From: CAYRNY01 sp964425755
GTDB taxonomy: Bacteria; Chloroflexota; Anaerolineae; Aggregatilineales; Aggregatilineaceae
Length of the DNA stretch: 64,000 nt
Direction of reading: 5' to 3'
NCBI GenBank assembly: GCA_964425755.1
Contig: CAYRNY010000017.1
Span: 70,736 to 134,735, forward strand
Under the pieces are notes generated by a model. The model did no database searches. It was not told the DNA's origin and worked only from the letters and a program-made list of their open reading frames with translations. Made by a program: the position numbers and the translations under genes. Position 1 is the first letter of the stretch; each line of letters opens with the position of its first letter. Positions 1-8,928 of this stretch are shown piece by piece.

Positions 1-672
1 GGGCTGGCGGTCAGCAGCAAGCACAGCGCGGTGATCGCGGTGGGGATCGTGTTTGCCGGGCTGGTCGTGCGTCTGCGTATGCGCCCGGTGCTCGATGTGC
101 GCGTGCCGCACGTGGTTCGGCTGGCCGGTGCTGCGGTGCTGGCCGGGATCGTGTTCCTGTTGTTGAACCCGGTGTGGTGGTCGGACCCGCTGGGTATGCC
201 GGGGCGCGTGTGGAATGAGCGGCAGGATTTGCTCCGCGCGCAGCAGGAAGGCTACGGCACGTATGATGGTCTTGGTGACCAGCTCGCGGGCCTGATCCGG
301 CGCGCGGTGGATGGTGAGCCGCAGTATTACGAGCTCCCGGTCTGGCGCGGCTGGCTGCAGGACTGGATCGCGGCGTATGAGGCGCACACCTGGACCGGCA
401 TCGACGGTGGCGTGATCGGGGCGTTCCTGCGCACGGTCGGGCTGGTGGTCGGGACGGCGGTGCTGCTCAGTCGCGCAGCGGCCCCGGCGCGTGACCCGGT
501 GGCCGGGCTGGCGCTGGCGTGGTTCTGGGGTACGGCGCTGGTGCTGCTGGCGTTCACGCCGTTTGACTGGCAGCGCTATTGCCTGCCGTTGCAGCCCGCG
601 CTGGCGGTGGTGATCGGCGCGGGGATCGGCTGGATCGCGGGTCGGGTGACGTGGGTCACCAGCGACGCATAA
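1..672 (+). CDS. GT39-like membrane glycosyltransferase, C-terminal part (5' end outside window)
   Basis: The reading frame is open from base 1 (residues GLAVSSKHSA before the first internal ATG at 31), so the gene starts upstream of the window. The visible ~223 residues are highly hydrophobic, with four or five likely transmembrane segments and a soluble loop around WWSDPLGMPGRVWNERQD. The xxKxSA pattern followed by hydrophobic helices, and the late FDWQRYCLPLQPALAVVIGAGIG-type segment, are typical of dolichol/undecaprenyl-phosphate-sugar mannosyltransferases (GT39/PMT-like, GT-C fold). Role inferred: transfer of a lipid-linked sugar at the outer face of the membrane. It is followed after 18 bases by another GT-C-like gene, so the two are probably cotranscribed. 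The acceptor and sugar cannot be read from the sequence. Confidence 0.65.
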   Translation, partial: GLAVSSKHSAVIAVGIVFAGLVVRLRMRPVLDVRVPHVVRLAGAAVLAGIVFLLLNPVWWSDPLGMPGRVWNERQDLLRAQQEGYGTYDGLGDQLAGLIRRAVDGEPQYYELPVWRGWLQDWIAAYEAHTWTGIDGGVIGAFLRTVGLVVGTAVLLSRAAAPARDPVAGLALAWFWGTALVLLAFTPFDWQRYCLPLQPALAVVIGAGIGWIAGRVTWVTSDA

Positions 673-690
673 CGAAGGCACTGGAGACGT

Positions 691-3339
691 ATGCCGGATT
701 GGTTGGAACCGACGATTGTGTTGCTGCCGTACGTGGCGTGGATGTTTCTCGGTGTGGGGATTCCCTGGGCGTTGGCGGTGCTGCCGCGCCACCTGTGGCG
801 CGAGCGCGTGGTGGTGCTGGCGGTGGGGATGGCGTTGGGGCCGGTGTTGCATACGGCGTGGCTGTTCGTGCTCGGCACGTGGTTCCGGATCGCGCTGGCG
901 AGCACGTTGGTGGGCAGTGGGGCGCTGGCCGCGCTAGGCGCGGCGCTGGCTGCGCGGCGCTGGATTGTCGCCCGGCGGGACGCGCGTCCCGCGCAGCCAG
1001 CAGGGGCAGCGATGCTGCCCCCAGCGCCCCACCCCCGGCCCCGCGCCGCGATCGCGATCGTGGCCGGGATCGCGCTGCTGGTGCTGCTGAACGTGGTGAT
1101 CACCGCGTACTGGCCGTTCATCGCCTACGATACGCAGTGGGTTTACGGGTATAACGCGCGCATCTTCGTGCTGGAGGGGCGCATCCCCGCCGACACGGGC
1201 TATTACCCGCAGCTCGTGCCGCTGAGCTACACCACGCTGCAGCAGGCGTGGGGCGCGCTCGGCCACGACGGGCTGTTTGGCGCGCCGGTCGACGATCACG
1301 CGGCGCGAGTGATCGTGCCCTGGTTCAATCTCGCGTCGATCCTGATGGCGTATGTGCTGGGCCTGCTGGTATGGCGCAAGCGGCGTGTCGCGCTGCTCAC
1401 GGCGGCGGTGTGGGCGTTCTACCCGCACATGAACGCCTGGGCCGGGGCCGGGGACCTGGAGATCACGCTGACGCTGTACGTGACCGGGGCAGCGGCGTTT
1501 TTCATCGCGGCGTGGCAGGCTGCCGGGGACCGCGCCGCGTCCACACCGCTCGCTGTCGTGAGCGGGCTATTGCTGGGCGGCGCGTTGTGGACCAAGCCGA
1601 CAGGCGGCGCGCTGGCACTCGGTATGATGCTGGCCGTTTTTGGAGCACTGGCCTTGCAGCGGATGGCGCCGCGTGCGTGGTGGCCGTATCTGCGTGTCGC
1701 ACTGGTCGCGGGCGCGGCCAGCGCCCCGATCGGTGGCATGTGGTACCTGCGCAACCTGCTGCTCGGCCATCCGGCGGTCGTGTTCCCGGCGGATTACTGG
1801 CATGATTTCGCCCAACGATCCGGCCAGGAACTCGGCTGGCCGCTGCTGCTGGCGGCGCTGGTGGCGGGCGGGTTGGTTGTCCGGGCGCGTGACGTTGCAC
1901 AGACGCTGCCGGGATCGCCGCGCGTGCGCCTGGGGCTGGCACGGAGCCTGTCCGTGCTCGGAGTCGCGCTGCTGCTGGCCGGGGCGCTGCCGTCTGCGCT
2001 GGCGAATGTCGAGACGCGGTTTGATGCCTGGCTGTGGTTGCGCGGCGACGTCTCAGCCGGTGCGCGTATGGGATGGGGCGTGTGGGCGCTGATCCTCGCC
2101 GGGGCCGGGCTGCTGGCGTGGTCTGCACGCGGGATGTGGCGGCAGCTCCCGGCCCGCCAGCGCGAAACGCTGCTGCTGATCTGGGCGCTGATGCTGCCCT
2201 ACGCGGTGGTGTGGTTCCTCGATTTTTCGTACCATTACCGGCTGAGCTTTGCGATCGTGCCCCTGGCGGCGGTGCAGGTCGCGGTGTTGATCGACGGCTG
2301 GCTGTGGGATTGGCTCGCGGCGCGGCGCGTGGGGCAGGTGGCGGGCATGGTACTGCTCGCTGGCGTGATCGCGTTGGCCGGGGCTGCGGGCGTGGAGCAT
2401 ACCGCCAGCGCGTGGCTGGATGGCGGCCTGCCCGACGATCGCGCGAAGTACGATGCGGGCAACCCGGCGCTGATGGTGGTGGTGCGCGCGCTTGAGCAGC
2501 ACGCCGCCGAGCATGGCGGGTCGGGGCCGGGTGGCACGCCGGTGGTGGCGATCCCCGGCGAGGACCGCCTGCCGTTCTTTTTCCCGACCTGGGATATCCG
2601 CAACAGCCGCGAACCCGGCGATCTGCCCACGCACCTGGAGGACCTGGCCGGGGTGGATGTGTTCGTCAATAACTCGGTGGCGGTGTTTTTGCTCCAGCAA
2701 GCGGGCAAATGGCCTAACTCATTGCAGGCCGATGCCGAGGTCGGCGCGTTATATCACACGCTCGACGTGCGCGACGCGCAGGGCGATCCCTGGCCGACGG
2801 TGCTCGAACCGATCCCGCTGGGTCCCGGCGGTGCCTTGCCGGTGGACGACGGGAATTTCCGCTACACGGCATTCACGATCCACCCGCAGGCGCGCCGCGC
2901 CCCGATGCAGCCCAACGCTCCGGCAGAAGGGCGCGTGTTGATCGGGGACGTCGCGCAATACGTCGGGCACGATATGGGCAACCTGAACTGGCAGCGCGGG
3001 GCACGCGTCGTGCTTACGCTGTACTGGCGGCCCACCGCTGCCGCGCCGCCCGCACGGGATTACAGCATCTACATTCACCTGCTTGACCCGCAGGGCAACC
3101 TGATCGCGCAGTGGGACGGTCCCCCGCTGCAGAGCGCGTACCCGACCCGCTTCTGGCGGCCCGGCGAGTCGCTGCTGGACTACCGCAAGCTGACGATCCC
3201 CGACGACATCCCGACCGGCCCGGCACACGTGCGTATCGGGATTTACGACCCGATCAGCGGCGAGCGGTTACCCGTGACGGTGGACGGCGAGCCGGCGGGC
3301 GACGGCGTGACGATCGAGACGCGCATCCAGGTGCAGTAA
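691..3339 (+). CDS. GT39-like polytopic membrane protein with C-terminal beta-domain
   Basis: 882 residues. About 12 hydrophobic segments fill residues 1-580, with a first periplasmic loop beginning YWPFIAYDTQWVYGYNARI (about 145-165), the position where GT-C enzymes carry their acidic catalytic residues; D151 is a candidate. Residues about 740-880 form a soluble domain (VVLTLYWRP, YSIYIHLLDPQGNL, GPAHVRIGIYDP) that looks like an all-beta extracellular module. The start is the ATG after GGAG at 682-685. Role inferred: membrane glycosyltransferase of the GT39 type, perhaps for surface polysaccharide or protein glycosylation. It is the middle gene of a tandem set of three related genes. The exact reaction is unknown; the family call is firmer than the function. 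Confidence 0.65.
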   Translation: MPDWLEPTIVLLPYVAWMFLGVGIPWALAVLPRHLWRERVVVLAVGMALGPVLHTAWLFVLGTWFRIALASTLVGSGALAALGAALAARRWIVARRDARPAQPAGAAMLPPAPHPRPRAAIAIVAGIALLVLLNVVITAYWPFIAYDTQWVYGYNARIFVLEGRIPADTGYYPQLVPLSYTTLQQAWGALGHDGLFGAPVDDHAARVIVPWFNLASILMAYVLGLLVWRKRRVALLTAAVWAFYPHMNAWAGAGDLEITLTLYVTGAAAFFIAAWQAAGDRAASTPLAVVSGLLLGGALWTKPTGGALALGMMLAVFGALALQRMAPRAWWPYLRVALVAGAASAPIGGMWYLRNLLLGHPAVVFPADYWHDFAQRSGQELGWPLLLAALVAGGLVVRARDVAQTLPGSPRVRLGLARSLSVLGVALLLAGALPSALANVETRFDAWLWLRGDVSAGARMGWGVWALILAGAGLLAWSARGMWRQLPARQRETLLLIWALMLPYAVVWFLDFSYHYRLSFAIVPLAAVQVAVLIDGWLWDWLAARRVGQVAGMVLLAGVIALAGAAGVEHTASAWLDGGLPDDRAKYDAGNPALMVVVRALEQHAAEHGGSGPGGTPVVAIPGEDRLPFFFPTWDIRNSREPGDLPTHLEDLAGVDVFVNNSVAVFLLQQAGKWPNSLQADAEVGALYHTLDVRDAQGDPWPTVLEPIPLGPGGALPVDDGNFRYTAFTIHPQARRAPMQPNAPAEGRVLIGDVAQYVGHDMGNLNWQRGARVVLTLYWRPTAAAPPARDYSIYIHLLDPQGNLIAQWDGPPLQSAYPTRFWRPGESLLDYRKLTIPDDIPTGPAHVRIGIYDPISGERLPVTVDGEPAGDGVTIETRIQVQ

Positions 3340-3372
3340 CTGCACGTTGTCTGACGTGCAAGGGGGACGATA

Positions 3373-5088
3373 ATGTTTCTCTTCAATATCGTTGAGGCGC
3401 TCGTAATGCTCGCCGGGCTGTGCTTCGCGCTGCCCTGGGCGCTGGTGGCGCTGCGCGGCGGGGATCGCACGCTGCTGTTGGTGGCCTTGACCACGCTGGC
3501 GCTGAGCCTGGGCGGGCTGACGTTGTGGCTGCTGGTGCTGGCGCTGGCCGGGGCGCTGACTCCCGGCGCGGCGGTCGGCGGGCTGGCGCTGCTATCCGGC
3601 GCGGGATTCGTGGTTGCTGCGCGGCAGCGCGCGCTGTATCTGCCGCCGTTGGAGCTGCGACCGCGCTCGCACCCGGTGGTGGCGGGGATGCTGGTCGTCG
3701 TGCTGGTGATGGCGGTGTTGATCGCGTTCAACGCGGTGTACTGGCCGTTCAGCGACGCCGACGCCGTCGCGATCTACGCCGACCACAGCCGCGCGATCTT
3801 CGAAGCGCGCGCCATGCCGGAAGGCGAAGGGCTGTACGAATCCTACCCCATGCTGCTGCCGCTGGGCTACGTCTACGGCTACTTGCTGGCCGGGCACATC
3901 AACGAATACCTGGCGGGGATCGTCGTCGCCGCGCTGGGCGCGGGGACGCTGGGCGCGGCCTTCGCGCTGGGCCGCACGCTGTATGACGCGGCGACCGGCG
4001 CGCTCGCGGCGCTGCTGCTGGCGCTGACGCCGAGTTTCACGCGTTGGGGGTCGAGCGGTTATACCGACATCCCGGCGGCGTTTTTCGTGACGCTGGCGCT
4101 GGTCTTCGCGGCGCGGCTGGCGCGATCTGCCGAAGCGCGTCACGCGCTGCTGCTGGGCATCATGGCCGGGCTGGCGGCGTGGACCAAGAACAGCGCGCTG
4201 CCCGTCGCCGGATCGCTCGTGTTGTGGCCGCTGGGATTGTGGTGGGCCGGGCGCGTGACGTGGCGGACGGTGGGGATCGCGGTGGTGGGGCTGGCGCTGA
4301 CCGCCGGTCCCTGGTACCTGCGCAACGTACTGCTGTGGGGGCACATCGTCGCGCCGACCGTGTGGAGCGATCTCGCCCGCCACACGCTGCGCCAGCTTGT
4401 GCCGTTCGTGACGTATCCCCAACTGTTTTTCCTGCCGGGGATCGTCTATACGCTGGGCCTCGCGTGGGGGGTGGTCGCGGCGTGGCGCGGGCCAGGGCCG
4501 GACCGTGACGCCGCGCGGCTGCTGCTGCTGGCGATCGTGCCGTTTGCGGCGGTGTGGTGGTGGATGGCCTCGTATGATACGCGCTTCCTGCTCGTGGTGC
4601 TGCCGGGGGTCGCGGTGCTGGGCGCGCGGATGCTGGCCGCGATGTGGTCCGCCCTGGTCGCGCGTTATCCCCGTGCAGCCCGTCCGGGCCGCGTGCCGCT
4701 GATCGTCCTGCTGGCCGCGATCGTCGCCCTGTCATTGCCCGCCGCACGCAAAGCTGTGACGTACAAGGGCGATCTCCTGCGCGACCCGCTGATGGACGAT
4801 CAGACGCGCCACCGGATCGCGCTGGGGCCGGTCTACGATGTCGCGCGTTACCTGGACGCGCTGCCGGCGGCGGGGCGGCTCTTGACCGACAACCACTTCC
4901 TGCCCTTCCACGCGGCGCAAGAGAGCCGCCTGGAGGTGATCGTCGGCGGGCTGCCGCGCCGTGACGCGCTGGCACGCTACGATTACCTGGTGTTTGCAGG
5001 ACGCCTACCGGATGCCGTGCAGCCGCAGGACATCACCCTGCTGGCCGAGATCGACGGGTTCCGCGTGTACGAGGTGATATACCGCTAA
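3373..5088 (+). CDS. GT39-like polytopic membrane protein
   Basis: 571 residues with about 10-12 transmembrane segments. The first large loop begins VYWPFSDADAVAIYADHSRAI, matching the same loop of the preceding gene (YWPFIAYDTQWVYGYNARI), so the two are paralogues. WTKNSALP and PWYLRN motifs are shared with its neighbour (LWTKPTGGAL, MWYLRN), as in many GT-C family enzymes. The acidic residues D127 and D129 in the first loop are the candidate catalytic positions. The start is the ATG preceded by AAGGGGG with good spacing. It lacks the C-terminal beta-domain of the upstream paralogue. Last gene of the tandem set; a strong hairpin follows at 5160-5193. Confidence 0.65.
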   Translation: MFLFNIVEALVMLAGLCFALPWALVALRGGDRTLLLVALTTLALSLGGLTLWLLVLALAGALTPGAAVGGLALLSGAGFVVAARQRALYLPPLELRPRSHPVVAGMLVVVLVMAVLIAFNAVYWPFSDADAVAIYADHSRAIFEARAMPEGEGLYESYPMLLPLGYVYGYLLAGHINEYLAGIVVAALGAGTLGAAFALGRTLYDAATGALAALLLALTPSFTRWGSSGYTDIPAAFFVTLALVFAARLARSAEARHALLLGIMAGLAAWTKNSALPVAGSLVLWPLGLWWAGRVTWRTVGIAVVGLALTAGPWYLRNVLLWGHIVAPTVWSDLARHTLRQLVPFVTYPQLFFLPGIVYTLGLAWGVVAAWRGPGPDRDAARLLLLAIVPFAAVWWWMASYDTRFLLVVLPGVAVLGARMLAAMWSALVARYPRAARPGRVPLIVLLAAIVALSLPAARKAVTYKGDLLRDPLMDDQTRHRIALGPVYDVARYLDALPAAGRLLTDNHFLPFHAAQESRLEVIVGGLPRRDALARYDYLVFAGRLPDAVQPQDITLLAEIDGFRVYEVIYR

Positions 5089-5151
5089 TCGCCGGGTGTG
5101 TGCAGCGAGGCCCGGTACCCTGTGCTGAACTGGACGCGCGATCCCGCGCAG

Positions 5152-5193
5152 CGAAAAAAAAGACCACCGCGCGGTGCTGTCCGGCAGTGGTCT
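5152..5193 (-). terminator. Rho-independent terminator (minus strand)
   Basis: The stem AAGACCAC/GTGGTCTT encloses a GC-rich loop. Read on the minus strand it is followed by a run of T residues (the A-tract at 5154-5161 on plus), so it ends the small gene at 5225-5584. It could also slow transcription from the plus-strand glycosyltransferase set that converges on it. Confidence 0.7.
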
Positions 5194-5224
5194 TGCGTCT
5201 ATAACGCGGGATGATGAATGACGG

Positions 5225-5584
5225 TTAGCCTTTGTCGGATTGCGGCCCGGGGTTATCCTGCGCGGGATCGAACACGGTTTCGCGCTGGTCGCCGGGGCTG
5301 TGGTCGCGCTGCCGTTCGGTGGCATGGGTGGATGGCGGTATCACCGCGTAGGCGTCGCGGTCGGTGCCGGTGCGGCGCTTGCGCGCGCCGTCCGTGCCGT
5401 CCCGCGCGGCGTCGAATGCAGGCAGGGCAACGGGAATCAGGTCCTGCGTTTGCCTGCATGCATCACGCGCGGTTTGCACACGGGGCATATCACCATCCGG
5501 GATCGGATCGCCTGGTGCCTCCCCTGATTTGACATTCGGATCGACCTGCTCCCCAGGGCCGGGCAGGTCCGAATGGTCCACCAT
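5225..5584 (-). CDS. Small hydrophilic protein of unknown function
   Basis: 119 residues beginning MVDHSDLPGPGEQ. I chose this start over an upstream in-frame one because GAGGAG (plus-strand 5595-5600 complemented) lies 10 bases before it. The protein is hydrophilic, rich in Pro, Asp, Gly and Arg, without a signal peptide or membrane segment, and looks largely disordered (GEAPGDPIPDGDMP). No family was recognised. It stands alone between two converging or distant units and has its own terminator at 5152-5193, which supports its being a real transcription unit. Confidence 0.5.
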   Translation of the reverse strand: MVDHSDLPGPGEQVDPNVKSGEAPGDPIPDGDMPRVQTARDACRQTQDLIPVALPAFDAARDGTDGARKRRTGTDRDAYAVIPPSTHATERQRDHSPGDQRETVFDPAQDNPGPQSDKG

Positions 5585-5712
5585 GAGATCATTACTCCTC
5601 GAATAACCCGCTGCTCTTTGGACATTGTGACGTGTTTCGGTGGAAATTTCAACAGGGCTGCACAATTTTTAGACAATTTTTGTACTTTGCCGCCTTGACG
5701 TTTGCTGGATAT

Positions 5713-6555
5713 TTACCCGGCCCTTTTTTTGCGCCCGATCTGGACCGGGATCGGGGCGCGGATGTGGCGCTGTATCGCCGCCGCCCACTCGCCGGCGCGG
5801 CGCACGACGTACCCCGTCACGGCGTGGGCGTCATCCGCGCCGGTGGTGTGCTCGATGCGCAGCAGGCCCTCAGCATCCGGCAGGCGGTCGCGCCAGGTGC
5901 CCTGCCGCAGCACGTCGATGCGTGCGATCGTTTCCAGCGCGATCGCGTCCTGCCAGTTGAAGATCACGCGGTCCGGCGCAAGGTACAGGTCGCCCTCGCG
6001 CACCGGGTCCCAGTCACCGTAGATATCCTGCTGCATCTGCGTCGCGGGCATCGGGCCGAAGTCGTCCCGCGCGGTGCCGGAGTCGTACACCGGCAGGCCG
6101 GTGTGCCGGTGCAGCGCCATAGCGATGGCCTGCGGATCGTCGGTCACGATCGTGGCGACGCGCCAACCGCCCGGCCCGGTATAATGCACGTGCAGCGCGC
6201 GGCGGTCGGTTACCCGCGCGCCGGCCTGGACCGGCACGATGCACAGCCCGACGCGCGCGATGCTGCTCGGCGGCAGTTCGATATCGGCGTGGTGGTCGCG
6301 GTGGCCCTCGATCACCAGCCGGTCATCGACGATGCCCAGCGCGCCGAACTGCAGGCGGTAGCTGTGCTGTGGCAGCGGCCCGGCGTTTGACGTGCCCACC
6401 GGCCCGAAGCGCACGCGTCGCCCGGCGCGCATCCAGGCGGTGCGCGTGTTGCGGACGTGCGCGCGCTGCGCCCGCCGCTGCAACCACAGGCGGCTGAGCA
6501 GTGTCGCGGCGCTCACGCCGGTGAGCGCACCCAGGCCGATCAGGGGTTCGATCAT
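5713..6555 (-). CDS. Membrane-anchored protein of unknown function
   Basis: 280 residues. A single hydrophobic segment at the N-terminus (MIEPLIGLGALTGVSAATLLSRLW) is followed by a basic stretch, then a soluble region. That region seems to hold two related beta-rich modules, one around YRLQFGALGIVDDRLVIEG and one around GDLYLAPDRVIFNWQDAIALETI; the pattern (display, value, then 'RV/LVI' strand) resembles GRAM/PH-like folds. No catalytic motif is visible. The C-terminus is basic (GRKKRAG). Function not assigned. Transcribed away from the LysM gene at 6809. Confidence 0.55.
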   Translation of the reverse strand: MIEPLIGLGALTGVSAATLLSRLWLQRRAQRAHVRNTRTAWMRAGRRVRFGPVGTSNAGPLPQHSYRLQFGALGIVDDRLVIEGHRDHHADIELPPSSIARVGLCIVPVQAGARVTDRRALHVHYTGPGGWRVATIVTDDPQAIAMALHRHTGLPVYDSGTARDDFGPMPATQMQQDIYGDWDPVREGDLYLAPDRVIFNWQDAIALETIARIDVLRQGTWRDRLPDAEGLLRIEHTTGADDAHAVTGYVVRRAGEWAAAIQRHIRAPIPVQIGRKKRAG

Positions 6556-6808
6556 GTGCTGCCTCGCGTGTGTCAGGGTCGCCGGTTCGCGGAGCGCGTG
6601 TGTGGCGCGATCCGTGCTGCGATCTTACCGGGTTTGGCGTGCTTCGCTAGCGGTTGCCACAACGCGCCCCCGGTCCGGGCAGCCGTGCATGGCGTAGGGA
6701 GCCGGTAGGGGCTGCATCACCTGCCCGTATGGCGGCGGTGGTTTCAATATGCCGCTTCTATGGCTTAATGGTATGGCACACAACGAAAACAACAGGGAGG
6801 GAATACCG

Positions 6809-7576
6809 ATGTTCAACCGTTTGATGGTCATCATTGTGTTATCAGCCACGTTGATCATAGGACCGGGGCAGGTCCTGGCCCAGGCTGACGCGCAGGGCGG
6901 CTGCACCATCCGCACCGACTGGCCCGCGTATACCGTCCAGCGCGGGGACACGCTCTACAGCATCGCCCGCCGCGCGGGGATCACAGTCGCGGAACTCATG
7001 GCGGGTAACTGCCTGACGAGCAACCTGATCATCGCCGGGGCGACGCTACGCGTGCCGGGTGCGGACAGTTCGCCCGGTACCGGCCCGATGATCGACATTC
7101 AGCAGCCGGCAAGCGGCAGCACCTTGACAGCGAGCCAGCCGTTCACGGTCAGCGGGACAGCACGCGCGTTGTTCGAGGGCGCGCTGGTGGTGCAGGTGCT
7201 CAATAGCGGCGGTGGCGTCCTGTCCGAGCAGCCGGTCACGGCGGGCGGAGATGTAGGCGTCGGCGGGACCGGCCCCTGGAGCGCGAGCTTCACCGTCACG
7301 GTGCCTGCCGGGGCATCCGCGACGATCTACGCGTATGCTACCAGCGCCCGCGATGGTAGCGTGATCGCGTCGGACCAGGTCAGCGTGACGTTCGGCACGA
7401 CGCCGGGCTGCACGGTGCGCACGGATTGGCCGGTGCATGTCGTCCAGCGCGGTGAGAACCTGTTCCGCATCGGCCTGCGCTATAATGTGACCTACACAAC
7501 CCTGATGCACGCCAACTGCCTTAGCGACCCGGGCAGAATCTTCGCCGGGCAGCGGCTGCACGTACCCGCGAACTAG
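6809..7576 (+). CDS. Secreted LysM-Gmad2-LysM protein
   Basis: 255 residues from the ATG that follows GGGAGGG. An N-terminal signal peptide (MFNRLMVIIVLSATLIIGPGQVLAQA) suggests export. Two LysM modules bracket the protein: YTVQRGDTLYSIARRAGITV (about 37-80) and HVVQRGENLFRIGLRYNVTY (about 208-253). LysM binds N-acetylglucosamine-containing glycans, usually peptidoglycan. Between them, IDIQQPASGSTL...FTVSGTARAL...PWSASFTV matches the Gmad2 immunoglobulin-like domain known from spore-germination and surface proteins. Both LysM modules are preceded by the same C-T-V/I-R-T-D-W-P motif, so they arose by duplication. Role inferred: extracellular cell-wall or surface-layer binding protein. Confidence 0.8.
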   Translation: MFNRLMVIIVLSATLIIGPGQVLAQADAQGGCTIRTDWPAYTVQRGDTLYSIARRAGITVAELMAGNCLTSNLIIAGATLRVPGADSSPGTGPMIDIQQPASGSTLTASQPFTVSGTARALFEGALVVQVLNSGGGVLSEQPVTAGGDVGVGGTGPWSASFTVTVPAGASATIYAYATSARDGSVIASDQVSVTFGTTPGCTVRTDWPVHVVQRGENLFRIGLRYNVTYTTLMHANCLSDPGRIFAGQRLHVPAN

Positions 7577-7623
7577 GATCACGCCACTGCACGACGGACG
7601 GGCACACGCGTAAAGGAGCCGTT

Positions 7624-8265
7624 ATGCCGCGCAACCTGCTTTATGCCACACTGAACCCCGGCAAACAGATGGAACTGCGTTCGATGCTCGAACCAGAGGG
7701 GATCAAGCTGCTCAGCCCGGCGGATGTCGGGCTGGCGCTTGACGTGCCGGAAAACGGGCGCACGCTGGAAGCCAACGCCAGCGCCAAGGCGCGCGCGTAC
7801 ATGGATGCGCTCGACGCGCGCTACGTGGTGCTGGGCGACGACACCGGGCTGGAGATCGACGCGCTGGGCGGCGAGCCGGGGATTCACGTCCGGCGCTGGG
7901 ATGGCTCGGCGCGCATGACCGACGAGGCGATCATCGACTACTGCCTGGAACGGATGCGCGGCATCCCGCTGGGGGAACGCGGCGCGCAGTTCCGCACGGC
8001 GTTCGCAGCCGGCGTGCCGGGCGGCGAGATCGCGCTGTTCGAGGGCACGCTGCGCGGCGTGATCCTCGAGGAAGCGGCCCCACTGCGGATCGAAGGGTTC
8101 CCGTTCGAGTCGTTGTTCTACGTGCCGTCGTGGGATATGCTGCTGGGCGAGGCGATGCTGCTGCTTGCGGCGCAGCGCCACCCCTACGTGACGCACCGCG
8201 TGCGGGCGCTGCGCGCCGCGCTGCCGCACCTGCGCGCCCTGCTGGATGGCGATCCGCAGCGCTGA
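7624..8265 (+). CDS. rdgB: RdgB/HAM1-type non-canonical purine NTP pyrophosphatase
   Basis: 213 residues. Family motifs are in order: ATLNPGKQMEL at the N-terminus (ATxNxGKxxE phosphate-binding), EANASAKARAY, GDDTGLEIDALGGEPGIH (the usual DDSGL..ALxGxPG block) and GFPFESLFYVP in place of the common GFGYDPIF. The enzyme hydrolyses dITP, ITP and XTP to monophosphates and pyrophosphate, cleaning the nucleotide pool. The start follows AAAGGAG at 7611-7617 with good spacing. It is followed by a convergent NUDIX gene. The altered C-terminal block might modify specificity, but the assignment to the Ham1 family is secure. Confidence 0.85.
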   Translation: MPRNLLYATLNPGKQMELRSMLEPEGIKLLSPADVGLALDVPENGRTLEANASAKARAYMDALDARYVVLGDDTGLEIDALGGEPGIHVRRWDGSARMTDEAIIDYCLERMRGIPLGERGAQFRTAFAAGVPGGEIALFEGTLRGVILEEAAPLRIEGFPFESLFYVPSWDMLLGEAMLLLAAQRHPYVTHRVRALRAALPHLRALLDGDPQR

Positions 8266-8274
8266 GGCGGTCTA

Positions 8275-8907
8275 TTATGTCTCCTGCCGTGCCAGGTACG
8301 CTTTGAACAGTCCGGGCCAGGTTTCTTGAGACGGGACAAGCGGCGGCAGATCGTCCAGCGCGGCCCAGAACAACGTGAAGGTGTGCCCGTCAGTGTACAC
8401 GGTCCAGCGGTCGGGGGTGTCGCCCGCGTGCTCCAGGTGGAAGAAGTGTCGCCGGAATCCGTCCGCGAAGACGTGATCCGGCACCCAGGCCGTGATCTCA
8501 AACGTGGTATATTGCACGTTAAACAGGTGGTCGGCTTCGCTGTACGTGATCTGCGTGTAGCCGTCCGCGTGGCGCAGCGTCTTGACCCACAGGCCGCGCG
8601 GCAGCGTGACCCAGTCCCAGCTTGAGGAATCCGGGCGCGCGTAGGCGGGGGTTGCCTGCGCGATGATGCGCATGCCTTCCGGCGGCGTACCGGTGCGCGT
8701 GGCGACCTGCGCGCGCAGCTTGAAATCCGCGAGTCCGGTTTCCTCACGTGCTTCACGCAGCGCGGCGGCGACCGGCGTTTCGCCGGGTTCCATTGTCCCG
8801 GCGGGGATCTCGTTCCCGGCATAAGGATGCTCAAACAGCAACAGGTCGCGCGTGCTCTCACGGGTACGGGTGATGAACGTGGTCACTTTGCCGATGAACA
8901 CTGACAT
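8275..8907 (-). CDS. NUDIX hydrolase
   Basis: 210 residues. A perfect Nudix box at residues 37-59 (GTMEPGETPVAAAL then REAREETGL) fits GX5EX7REUXEEXGU and binds the metal and diphosphate. The rest (FNVQYTTFEITAWVPDHVF, HTFTLFWAALDDLPPL) gives the substrate pocket but no diagnostic signature, so the nucleoside-diphosphate-type substrate is unknown. It shares a minus-strand orientation with the gene at 8929 (21 bases apart), so the two may be cotranscribed. It converges on the rdgB-type gene with only 9 bases between, which makes the NTP-hygiene pair a plausible functional neighbourhood. Confidence 0.8.
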   Translation of the reverse strand: MSVFIGKVTTFITRTRESTRDLLLFEHPYAGNEIPAGTMEPGETPVAAALREAREETGLADFKLRAQVATRTGTPPEGMRIIAQATPAYARPDSSSWDWVTLPRGLWVKTLRHADGYTQITYSEADHLFNVQYTTFEITAWVPDHVFADGFRRHFFHLEHAGDTPDRWTVYTDGHTFTLFWAALDDLPPLVPSQETWPGLFKAYLARQET

Positions 8908-8928
8908 GACGGCACTCCAGCATGCGGG

